This document shows, one piece after another, positions 36,077-43,633 of a stretch of 53,976 nt of DNA (the first letter of the stretch is position 1; each line of letters opens with the position of its first letter). Under the pieces are notes generated by a model. It was given only the letters and a program-made list of their open reading frames with translations. It was not told the origin of the DNA and did no database searches. Origin of the DNA: Verrucomicrobiota bacterium (GTDB lineage: Bacteria; Verrucomicrobiota; Verrucomicrobiia; Chthoniobacterales; UBA10450); contig CADDYX010000001.1 in NCBI GenBank assembly GCA_902810735.1, forward strand, positions 1 through 53,976, read 5' to 3'. A program made the translations under genes and the position numbers.

Positions 36077-38293
36077 TCAACGACGCTTGCGTGGCCGGCT
36101 CGGCTTCTCCCCGTCGGCAAGGGCGAAGTCGATCTGCCGCTTGAACAGATCCACGCGCGCGACGAACACCCGCAGCTCGTCGCCAACCGAAAAGCGGCGC
36201 CGCGATTGACGGCCGGTTAGCCGACGCTGCGCCGGCTCCAGCGTATAAAAATCGTCCGTCAGCGAGGAGATGTGCACCAATCCGGAGACAACTGCGTCCG
36301 GCAGCTCAACAACCAGCCCATAGTTTCGCACGTCGATAATGACGGCCCGAAACACCTGCGGATCGCGCGCGTCGAGCTGAAGCTGGAAGAACTCCATCTT
36401 CTTCATTTTCACTGCGTCCGCCTCGGCGTCGGCTGCGACTCGTTCGGTGGTGGAAATGTGTTCTGCGATCGATGCGACGCGCGTCGAGTCGATGCCCGCC
36501 ATGCGCGGCGAATCGCGGCCGGCCAGCGCACGATGCACCACCAGATCGGCGTAACGGCGGATCGGGCTCGTGAAGTGCGTGTAGTTGTTTTTCGCGAGTC
36601 CGTAGTGACCGAGCGGCTGCGGCGCGTAGCGAGCGCGCTTGAGACTTTTCAGCAGGCCGATCTTCAGCGCCTGTTCCTCAGGTTTGCCGCGAAACAGTGC
36701 GAGCAGACGCTGGAGCTCGCGTCGGTGCGTGAGATCGCCAGCCTGGTATCCGTAACTCAGGATCAGCTCGCGATAATCCGCCAGCTTGTCGGGATCGGGA
36801 TTCTCGTGCACGCGGTAAACGGTCGGAATGAGCCGGTTTTTCAGCTCGCGCGCGACGGCTTCGTTTGCGGCCAACATGAATTCTTCAACGAGTTGATGCG
36901 ATTCGTCGTTCTCGATCCGCTCGAGTCGAATCGGCTTGCCTTCGGCGTTGAGCCGCACCTTCACTTCCGGAAAATCGAGATCGAGCGAGCCGTGCTGAAA
37001 ACGCCGGCGCCGCAGCAGTGACGCCAGCTCCCACGCGACGTGTAATCGCTGACCGAGTTCGTCCCGCGGCGGCTGCTGCAGAATTGCGTAGGCCTGACGG
37101 TAAGTGAGCCGTTGCGCGCTGCGGATCACGCTTCGCGCGAAGCGGACGTTCTTTGTGCGTCCGTCGGCGGTGAATTGAATAAACGCCGAATGCGTCAGCC
37201 GATCGACATTTGGGTTGAGGCTGCAGACGCCGTTGCTCAAGCGTTCCGGCAGCATTGGTATCACGCGATCGGGTAAATAGACGCTGTTGCCGCGCTTGAC
37301 CGCCTCGCGATCCAGCGCGCTGCCCGGTCGCACGTAGGCGGCGACATCCGCGATGTGAACACCAAGCCGCCAGCCGCCGCCATTAACTCGCTCGACATGG
37401 ATCGCGTCGTCGAAGTCGCGCGCATCGTCGGGATCAATCGTGACGATGAATTGGCCGCGCAGATCTTCGCGGCCGCGCAGCATCTCGGGCCCGACCGTTT
37501 CCGGAATCCGTTCCGCTTCCGCCAGCACCGCCGGCGGAAACTGCGTCGGCAAATGGTACTTCCGGATGATCGACAGCATGTCGACACCGGGATCGGTCGC
37601 GCGCCCGAGGACTTCGATGATTTCGCCCTCCGGATTAACGTGACGCGACTCCCACGCGAGCAAACGCGCCACCACCTTGTCGCCGACTTTTGCTGTAGCC
37701 GCGGTCGCTGGCCGCGAATCGCTTCGCATCTTGTGGCCGAGACCAGCGACCTCGGCTACAGGCGTCACCTGCACGTACACGTTATGCACGAGCCGCGGAT
37801 CGTCCGGCACGACGTAGAAGAAGTTTCGCGTCTGCTGGAGAGTGCCGACGATCGTGTCGTGCGCGCGCTCGAGGATGCGGATCACTCGTCCTTCCGCGCG
37901 CGCTGAACGAGCACGCGCTCGCGCGTAATCCTGGTCGCGCGTGATCCGCGCTACCACGCGATCGCCATTCATCGCCGTGCCGGTGTTTTCCGCCGCAATG
38001 AAAATGTCGGCCTGGCCTTCTTTTTCGCTCGCCACAAAACCGTAGCCGGCCTGCTGGATTTGAATCCGCCCAGTCACGAGATCGGCCTGCGACGGAAGGA
38101 CGTAACGATTTTTGCGGATGCGCGCGATCTCGCCGGCGCGCTCGAGCTCCTGCAGGATTTTGTTCACGGCGACGCGACCCCCGCCGGTCCGCGCGAGTGT
38201 TTTGCCGATTTCTACTTTGTCGAGTGGCCGGTATTTCGGGCTGCGCAGCAGATCGAGAATGCTCGCGCGCAGCTGCTGGTCGTTAGCTTTCAT
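36077..38293 (-). CDS. rnr: ribonuclease R
   Basis: 738-residue 3'-to-5' exoribonuclease of the RNB family. Order: N-terminal winged-helix-like region (about 1-65), two cold-shock domains (about 70-235), RNB catalytic domain with Asp287, Asp293, Asp295 and Asp296 in TIDPDDARDFDDAI, equivalent to the E. coli D272/D278/D280 set, then an S1 domain (about 630-715) and a basic tail KPSRPRKRR. Residues 179-200 have no counterpart that I recognise in the family and are encoded exactly by a REP-like inverted pair; the flanking VQVTP and AKVGDKVVARLLAWESRHV read as normal family sequence. It is divergent from folP (42-base gap) and followed by the PUR-type gene. Confidence 0.96.
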   Translation of the reverse strand: MKANDQQLRASILDLLRSPKYRPLDKVEIGKTLARTGGGRVAVNKILQELERAGEIARIRKNRYVLPSQADLVTGRIQIQQAGYGFVASEKEGQADIFIAAENTGTAMNGDRVVARITRDQDYARARARSARAEGRVIRILERAHDTIVGTLQQTRNFFYVVPDDPRLVHNVYVQVTPVAEVAGLGHKMRSDSRPATAATAKVGDKVVARLLAWESRHVNPEGEIIEVLGRATDPGVDMLSIIRKYHLPTQFPPAVLAEAERIPETVGPEMLRGREDLRGQFIVTIDPDDARDFDDAIHVERVNGGGWRLGVHIADVAAYVRPGSALDREAVKRGNSVYLPDRVIPMLPERLSNGVCSLNPNVDRLTHSAFIQFTADGRTKNVRFARSVIRSAQRLTYRQAYAILQQPPRDELGQRLHVAWELASLLRRRRFQHGSLDLDFPEVKVRLNAEGKPIRLERIENDESHQLVEEFMLAANEAVARELKNRLIPTVYRVHENPDPDKLADYRELILSYGYQAGDLTHRRELQRLLALFRGKPEEQALKIGLLKSLKRARYAPQPLGHYGLAKNNYTHFTSPIRRYADLVVHRALAGRDSPRMAGIDSTRVASIAEHISTTERVAADAEADAVKMKKMEFFQLQLDARDPQVFRAVIIDVRNYGLVVELPDAVVSGLVHISSLTDDFYTLEPAQRRLTGRQSRRRFSVGDELRVFVARVDLFKRQIDFALADGEKPSRPRKRR
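37695..37759. repeat. REP-like inverted pair inside the RNase R coding sequence
   Basis: GTAG (37695-37698) and CTAC (37756-37759) bound a 65-base element. The left hairpin is CGCGGTC-gct-GGCCGCG (37700-37716), seven pairs with one G-T. The right one, read on the minus strand, is CCGAGGTC-gct-GGTCTCGG, eight pairs with two G-T, also directly after GTAG. The two share the layout GTAGCC-purine-rich arm-GGTCGCTGG core, in opposite orientation. It is translated as codons 179-200 of rnr without breaking the frame; 65 bases is not a multiple of three, so at least one flanking base also came or went. Confidence 0.75.
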
Positions 38294-38335
38294 CAGTCGT
38301 CGAATAAACCGCCTGGTGTATTAGTCTCACGAAGA

Positions 38336-39187
38336 ATGAGTGCGACGCTCTGGAAAATTGACGGCCGCACCGTCGACGTCTCGCGCCGACCGATGATCAT
38401 GGGCGTCCTCAACGTGACACCCGATTCATTTTCCGACGGCGGCGAGTTCTTCGAAACGGAGCGCGCAATTGACCATGCGGTGCGAATGGCGCAGGAGGGG
38501 GCACAGATCATCGACATCGGTGGGGAATCGACGCGGCCGCGTGCCGAGAGCATTACAGCGGAGGAGGAAATCGCGCGCGTCCTTCCGGTCATTCAAGGTT
38601 TGCGCGATCGAGTCACGGCGCGCATCTCGATCGACACTTCAAAGGTAGAGGTCGCGCGAGCTGCGCTCGATGCCGGTGCGGTGATCATCAACGACGTGAC
38701 CGCCGGGCGTGGTGACGAGAAGATGCTGGCGTTCGCCGCGGAACGCAAAGCCGCGATCGTGTTAATGCACATGCAAGGTACGCCGCAGACGATGCAAGTT
38801 GCGCCGCATTACGACGATGTCGTCGCCGAAGTGGCTGATTTTTTTAGACAACAATATTGGCGCGCCATAAGCTCTGGCATCGATCCCATGGCGATTGCGT
38901 TTGATCCGGGAATCGGGTTCGGCAAAACGCTTGAGCATAATCTCGAGCTGCTCAGAAACCTGCCGAAGCTGCGATGCGAAAATCGGCCGCTCGTCGTCGG
39001 CGTGTCGCGTAAATCTTTCATCGGCAAGCTGATCGGCTCTTCCGAAATGACAGACCGCAAGGCGCCGACGATCGCGTTGACGGCACTGCTGCCCGAGCGT
39101 GGTGCCAACGTACTGCGCGTCCACGATGTCGCGGATAACGCCGTCGCCCTGCACACGGCGCAAACGATCTTTCGAGCAACTGCATGA
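38336..39187 (+). CDS. folP: dihydropteroate synthase
   Basis: 283 residues from ATG 38336 (GAAGA just upstream); the frame is open to 38060 over the rnr start, which is a shadow. It condenses 6-hydroxymethyl-dihydropterin diphosphate with p-aminobenzoate in folate synthesis. Motifs: MGVLNVTPDSFSDGGEF (pterin/PABA loop 1), IDIGGESTRP, INDVTAG, and the C-terminal VGVSRKSFIGKL with the Ser-Arg-Lys phosphate/pterin site, then LRVHDV. All are intact. The stop overlaps the cdaA start as ATGA, a common folP-cdaA arrangement in several phyla. The target of sulfonamides by family. Confidence 0.97.
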   Translation: MSATLWKIDGRTVDVSRRPMIMGVLNVTPDSFSDGGEFFETERAIDHAVRMAQEGAQIIDIGGESTRPRAESITAEEEIARVLPVIQGLRDRVTARISIDTSKVEVARAALDAGAVIINDVTAGRGDEKMLAFAAERKAAIVLMHMQGTPQTMQVAPHYDDVVAEVADFFRQQYWRAISSGIDPMAIAFDPGIGFGKTLEHNLELLRNLPKLRCENRPLVVGVSRKSFIGKLIGSSEMTDRKAPTIALTALLPERGANVLRVHDVADNAVALHTAQTIFRATA

Positions 39188-40059
39188 AATTCGAGCTGAT
39201 CAAGATGTGGCTCGGCAACTGGCGTAGTGCCATCGAGATCGTCTTGCTCAGCGTCGGGATCTACTACGGGTATCTCTATTTTCGCGGCACGCGCGGCGCG
39301 AAGGTGCTGACCGGCCTCGCGATCGTGTTCCTCACGCTGACGCTGATTTCGCAGCTGCTGAACCTGGTCGTGATCGGCTGGATCGTCCGCAGTTTTTCCG
39401 TGTTCCTCGCCGTTGCGCTCGTCGTTATTTTTCAGCCCGAGCTGCGTCGCGGCCTGGCTGAGCTCGGCGGCCATCCAATATTTTCTCTGACCAGCGAAAA
39501 GCGCGAGACGGTCCACGATGTGGTCGAAGCGGTGACGCAGCTCGCGCACAAACAGTTCGGGGCGCTGATCGCAATCGAACGCGATACATCGATTCGTGTT
39601 TACGAGGAGACGGGTGTCGTTCTCGACGCGGAGCTTTCGATCGAACTCATGCTCACGATATTTCATCCGAAGGCCGCGCTGCACGATGGCGGCGTGATCG
39701 TGCGAAACGGCCGGATCGCGGCGGCGGCATGCATCTTTCCGGTGAGCCAGCGTGAGACGCTCGACCGCAGTCTCGGTCTGCGGCATCGGGCCGGTCTCGG
39801 GATTACGGAAGAGTCGGACGCCGTCGCAGTAGTGATTTCCGAAGAAACAGGTGCGATTTCGATTTGCCACCGCCGGCGTATCGAACGCAACTTCACACCA
39901 GAAACATTCCGCAAGAGAATCAGCGAAATCCTGCTGCAGGGACCTTATGAAGAAGAGACTTCTGAACAATTGGCGCGCGAAGTTGATCTCCCTGCTACTC
40001 GCGACCACCCTTTGGTACCTGATCAAGAAAAACGTCGCGACGACGCCGTCGTCGTTTGA
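39184..40059 (+). CDS. cdaA: diadenylate cyclase CdaA (c-di-AMP synthase)
   Basis: 291 residues with three N-terminal membrane helices (about 15-80, including LSVGIYYGYLYF, TGLAIVFLTLTLISQLL and FSVFLAVALVVIF), then a DAC domain. It makes c-di-AMP from two ATP. The usual DGA motif is DGG here (Asp168-Gly170, in LHDGGVIVRNGRIAAAAC), and the RHR motif is Arg200-Arg202 in LRHRAGLGI. The rest, SDAVAVVISEETGAIS, is standard. It begins at ATGA with folP. The last ~38 codons overlap a membrane microprotein in another frame; the C-terminal tail is charged and not conserved-looking. Confidence 0.95.
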   Translation: MKFELIKMWLGNWRSAIEIVLLSVGIYYGYLYFRGTRGAKVLTGLAIVFLTLTLISQLLNLVVIGWIVRSFSVFLAVALVVIFQPELRRGLAELGGHPIFSLTSEKRETVHDVVEAVTQLAHKQFGALIAIERDTSIRVYEETGVVLDAELSIELMLTIFHPKAALHDGGVIVRNGRIAAAACIFPVSQRETLDRSLGLRHRAGLGITEESDAVAVVISEETGAISICHRRRIERNFTPETFRKRISEILLQGPYEEETSEQLAREVDLPATRDHPLVPDQEKRRDDAVVV

Positions 40060-40096
40060 CGGAAGGTTCGTCTCGCCCGCCGCGCAGCAACCGTAG
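39947..40096 (+). CDS. 49-residue membrane microprotein, CdaR/YbbR N-terminus-like
   Basis: ATG at 39947 begins a basic N-terminus (KKRLLNNWRAK), one transmembrane helix (LISLLLATTLWYLI) and a short tail ending AAQQP. This is the opening of CdaR/YbbR-type proteins, the usual cdaA partner, in which similar 'NW..KLISLLLA..LW' helices precede YbbR domains. Here no YbbR domain follows; the TAG stop is formed by the GTAG of a REP-like element at 40093. It overlaps cdaA by 113 bases in a different frame, with a weak AGGGA upstream. Either it is a short regulator of CdaA or a CdaR truncated by the element. It is too short to be sure. Confidence 0.55.
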   Translation: MKKRLLNNWRAKLISLLLATTLWYLIKKNVATTPSSFDGRFVSPAAQQP

Positions 40097-40139
40097 CTCC
40101 AGTTCGTGCAGCGGCTAAGCTGCAGCGGCCATCAGCTAC
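40093..40139. repeat. inverted-repeat element (GTAG...CTAC) between convergent genes
   Basis: GTAGCT (40093-40098) at the left end is the reverse complement of AGCTAC (40134-40139) at the right. Inside is a perfect stem TGCAGC / GCTGCA (40107-40112 and 40119-40124). The layout (GTAG and CTAC ends, internal palindrome) resembles the other REP-like pairs of the window, although the palindrome is not directly next to GTAG. It supplies the stop of the cdaA-linked microprotein and overlaps the last codons of the tricorn-like gene. It may be a terminator for both convergent genes. Confidence 0.5.
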
Positions 40140-43100
40140 CACTCGCCGGGTTGCGATTCGGAAACGGAGGCACCGGCGGTAAGTCATAGCGCTTTGTTTT
40201 CAGCTCTTCCTCGATTTCCTGAATGGCGCGATCCAGCTGCTGATCTTCGCCGTGGAACTCCTTTGCCGGGTCGTTGTCCACCACGATGTCGGGATCGACC
40301 CCATGCCCTTCGATGACCCACTCCTTGCCTTCTTTCGAATAGGGAGCGAACTCCGGCTTGAAGAACTGTCCGCCGTCCGCCAGCGGCAGCGGATTTCGAA
40401 TTCCGATCACGCCGCCCCACGTCCGTTTGCCGATTAGTTTGCCGAGCCCCATCGACTTGAAGCGGTAGGGGAAAATGTCGCCATCGGAGGCAGAGAACTC
40501 ATCGCACATCGCGACCATTGGCCCGAGGAACGTCTGCGGCGGGTTGGGTTGCGGCGTGCCATTCCGCGCGATTTCGACCATCACCAGCGCGCGGCGCAGC
40601 CGCTCAATCACCAGTGGCGAGACAAAGCCGCCCCCGTTGCCGCGCACGTCAACGATAAGCCCTTTTTTGCGAATCTGCGGGAAGTAGAGCTTTGTAAATT
40701 GATTCAGACCGGGGCGGCCCATATCCGGAATGTGCAGGTAGCCGACTTCGCCGTTCGTTTTCTTGCTGACGTCGTCAATGTTCTTCTGAACCCACGCGAG
40801 GTAATACAGCGGCGCCTCATCAGCCGTCGGAACAACCGTCACGTCCCGCGCGCCATTGTCGGTTGGCTTGGAGTTGACGCGCAGCACGACCTGCTTGTCT
40901 GCGGTATCGATCAACGCGTCGTTAATGTTCGCCAGCTTCGAAACGGGAATGCCGTTGACCGCGAGGATGTAATCTCCCGGCTTCACGTTCACGCCCACTT
41001 CCGTAAGTGGTGAACGAGCATGCTTGTCCCAGTTTTCGCCCGGCAAAATGCGATCGATTCGGTAGGCGCGGGTCGCCGGGTCGCGCGAGAACTCGGCGCC
41101 CAGCAACCCAAGCTTGATGCGCGGCGTCTCCGGCCGCTCGCCGCCACCGACATAGGTATGACCGTTGTTCAGCTCGCCGATCAACTCACCAAGTAAGTAG
41201 GTTAAGTCGTTCCGGTGGTTCACGAATGGAACAAGCGCGGCATATTTGTCGCGCATCGCTTTCCAGTCGACGCCGTTCATGTTCGGCGCATAGAAAAAGT
41301 CGCGCATCTGTCGCCAGCATTCGTTGTAGATCTGCGTCCACTCAGCATGGCGATCGAGCCATACATCCAAAGCGGCCAGCTTCAGCTCGTGGTCCTTGGT
41401 TTCGATCTTGTCCTTTGGAAGATCGATGATCGCGTAATCTTTTTTGATCCGGACGAGCATCTTCTTGCCATCCTGGCTGATCTGATAGCCGTTGATGTCG
41501 CCAATCACCGTCTCCTTGCGATCTTCCCAGCTGAACGAGCAAAGGTGCGACTTTGGCGGCTGGCCGGGACCAGCCTCGTCATCGTCGTCGCCGCTGTCAT
41601 CGCCGACAGTTCGGCGACTATAGAATACCCGATCCTCGAGCGATCTGATGTCGCTGTAGTTACCCGGCTGAACAGGCAAGGCGACAATCCGGTCGCGAAT
41701 GCCGTCGACGTCGACTTTGACCACGACCGGCTTTTTCTGAGCCGCCTCTTTGTCGGCAGACCTTTTATTATCCGGAGATGGCGAAGTCTTGTCTTTGTCG
41801 CCGTGCTTTTCGCGTTTCTTCTCGGCGTCACCCACTTCGTCGCTCTTGGGCGCAAGCGGCGATGGAGTGTCTTTCGACAATGTGACGAGGTAGACGCGCT
41901 CCATATCCCGATAGACGTTCTCGAATTCCTCTTCGCCAAAAAGCGGCTTGAAGTCGCGTGCGGAACTAAAGAGCAGGTATTTACCATCGTCACTGAAACT
42001 CACATTTCCCGAGCCATACCAGCCGTCAGTCACCGCCGCCTGCTTCTTGTCCGCGGTCGAGAAGAGGTGAACTGTCGGCAAGCCGTTTTCCTCCGGGCGC
42101 GACCACGCGACCCACAGACTGTCAGGCGACCAATCATAGGAGCCGATCTCGCCTGTCGGATCCTGGTCAACCTGCGTGACAACCTTGTTGGTTACGTCGA
42201 CATACCTCAGCCGCTGGAGGCGGTCGGCCCAGAGCAGTTTCTTACTATCAGGGGACCAGATGGCCTGGTAATAATAAGTGTCTGCGCCATTCGTTACCTG
42301 GGTGGCAGGTCCTTTGCCGTCCTGCGGTTGAATGTATAACTCATTCTCGCCCGTCGCGTCGGAGTTGTAAGCAATCCATTTACCGTCCGGCGACCAGACG
42401 GCGTCTCGTTCATGCGCGTTCGATGTCCGAGTCAGATTGCGAGCGGCGCCGTCCTTTGCCGGGACTGAAAACACATCCCCGCGTGCGACGCTGATAACGC
42501 GTTCGCCATCTGGCGCAAGGTTGACTGACTCAATGTGCTTCGAGGCATCGACCAGCGTCGAGCGTCCAGCGGCAAAGTCTTCCTTGATGTCGATCGGGAC
42601 CGCCGCAGCCTGCCCGTTCGCGAGATCAAGGCGCCAGATGTAACCCGCCTGTTCGAACACCACCGAGCCGCTGCCAATCGACGGAAACTTCACGTCGTAA
42701 TCTTTGAAGGACGTGAGCTGCTTCGTCTCCTTGCTCGTCAGATCGGTGGAGAACAGATTCATGCGGCCATCGCGATCGGACGCGTAGTAGATTCGATTGT
42801 CGGGACCCCACATCGGGCAAATGTCCTGGGCGGGGTTGTTGGTCAGATTTTCCGTCTGCCCTGTCTTGAAATCGTGGATCCAGACATCGTCCGCCATGCC
42901 ACCGCGGTAATGCTTCCAGGTGCGGAATTCCCGGAAGACGCGGTTGTAGGCGATCTTCGAATCGTCAGGCGAAAACGAGACGAAGCCGCCGCGCGGCAGA
43001 GGCAGTTGCTGTGGCAGCTCGGCGTCGAGCCCAACGGTGAACAGCTGACCGATAAAATCGTTGAACGACTTCATCCGCGAGCGGAAGACGACGAGCGGCT

Positions 43101-43515
43101 TCGTATTCTCCCACGCCATCACGATGTTGTTCGGACCCATGCGATCCGAGATGTCGTCACGTCCGAGCGTAGCCGACGTGGTCAGCCGTTTCGGTTCGCC
43201 GCCGTCTGCCGGCATCACGTAGACCTCGGTGTTCCCGTCATATTGCGAGGTGAACGCGATCTGCGCGCCGTCAGGCGAAAACCGCGGGAATGACGTGTAA
43301 CCGGGCCCGCTCGTCAGTCTGCGCGCGATACCGCCGTCCATGCCGACGGTGTAAAGCTGCCCTGCATAGCAGAAGACGATCTGGTGACCGTTTGTTGTCG
43401 GGAATCGCAGCAGCCGAGTCGTCTTCGGCAAACCTTGCGCGGACGCGGGAGCCATCGCGAAGAGAAGCGACGTCGAGAAAACAACGAGCGATAGAAGCAA
43501 ACGGTTGCGGTGCAT
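40132..43515 (-). CDS. secreted tricorn-like S41 peptidase
   Basis: 1127 residues, Sec signal peptide (LLLSLVVFSTSLLFAMAPASA) so probably periplasmic or outer-surface. The first ~550 residues form WD40-like/PD40 propeller repeats (SPDGAQIAF, SPDDSKIAY, SPDGKWIAY, SPDSKKLLW, SPDSLWVAW). Next is a Glu/Lys/Asp-rich linker (about 570-640), the tricorn core, a PDZ domain (about 810-880) and the S41 catalytic domain. The catalytic His is His786 (NNGHTYV) and the nucleophile Ser1010 followed by Asp1011 (SASDGDIF). It would degrade peptides fed through the propellers. It faces the Asp-box protein gene divergently, which may share regulation. Confidence 0.93.
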   Translation of the reverse strand: MHRNRLLLSLVVFSTSLLFAMAPASAQGLPKTTRLLRFPTTNGHQIVFCYAGQLYTVGMDGGIARRLTSGPGYTSFPRFSPDGAQIAFTSQYDGNTEVYVMPADGGEPKRLTTSATLGRDDISDRMGPNNIVMAWENTKPLVVFRSRMKSFNDFIGQLFTVGLDAELPQQLPLPRGGFVSFSPDDSKIAYNRVFREFRTWKHYRGGMADDVWIHDFKTGQTENLTNNPAQDICPMWGPDNRIYYASDRDGRMNLFSTDLTSKETKQLTSFKDYDVKFPSIGSGSVVFEQAGYIWRLDLANGQAAAVPIDIKEDFAAGRSTLVDASKHIESVNLAPDGERVISVARGDVFSVPAKDGAARNLTRTSNAHERDAVWSPDGKWIAYNSDATGENELYIQPQDGKGPATQVTNGADTYYYQAIWSPDSKKLLWADRLQRLRYVDVTNKVVTQVDQDPTGEIGSYDWSPDSLWVAWSRPEENGLPTVHLFSTADKKQAAVTDGWYGSGNVSFSDDGKYLLFSSARDFKPLFGEEEFENVYRDMERVYLVTLSKDTPSPLAPKSDEVGDAEKKREKHGDKDKTSPSPDNKRSADKEAAQKKPVVVKVDVDGIRDRIVALPVQPGNYSDIRSLEDRVFYSRRTVGDDSGDDDDEAGPGQPPKSHLCSFSWEDRKETVIGDINGYQISQDGKKMLVRIKKDYAIIDLPKDKIETKDHELKLAALDVWLDRHAEWTQIYNECWRQMRDFFYAPNMNGVDWKAMRDKYAALVPFVNHRNDLTYLLGELIGELNNGHTYVGGGERPETPRIKLGLLGAEFSRDPATRAYRIDRILPGENWDKHARSPLTEVGVNVKPGDYILAVNGIPVSKLANINDALIDTADKQVVLRVNSKPTDNGARDVTVVPTADEAPLYYLAWVQKNIDDVSKKTNGEVGYLHIPDMGRPGLNQFTKLYFPQIRKKGLIVDVRGNGGGFVSPLVIERLRRALVMVEIARNGTPQPNPPQTFLGPMVAMCDEFSASDGDIFPYRFKSMGLGKLIGKRTWGGVIGIRNPLPLADGGQFFKPEFAPYSKEGKEWVIEGHGVDPDIVVDNDPAKEFHGEDQQLDRAIQEIEEELKTKRYDLPPVPPFPNRNPASGS

Positions 43516-43633
43516 GGTGATGTAGACGGTCTATTTGGCACGTCGCCGTCGCAACCGATGTTTTACGACTGAAGCTCGAGCTCACGCACCAGCCTGCTTT
43601 ACACACGCTGCGCGCGCGGGACAGTGCGTTGTC

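Noticed and set aside
41215-42339. 374-codon open frame opposite the tricorn-like gene
   Set aside because: Antisense shadow of the propeller-coding region, hydrophobic only by chance, with no start signal.
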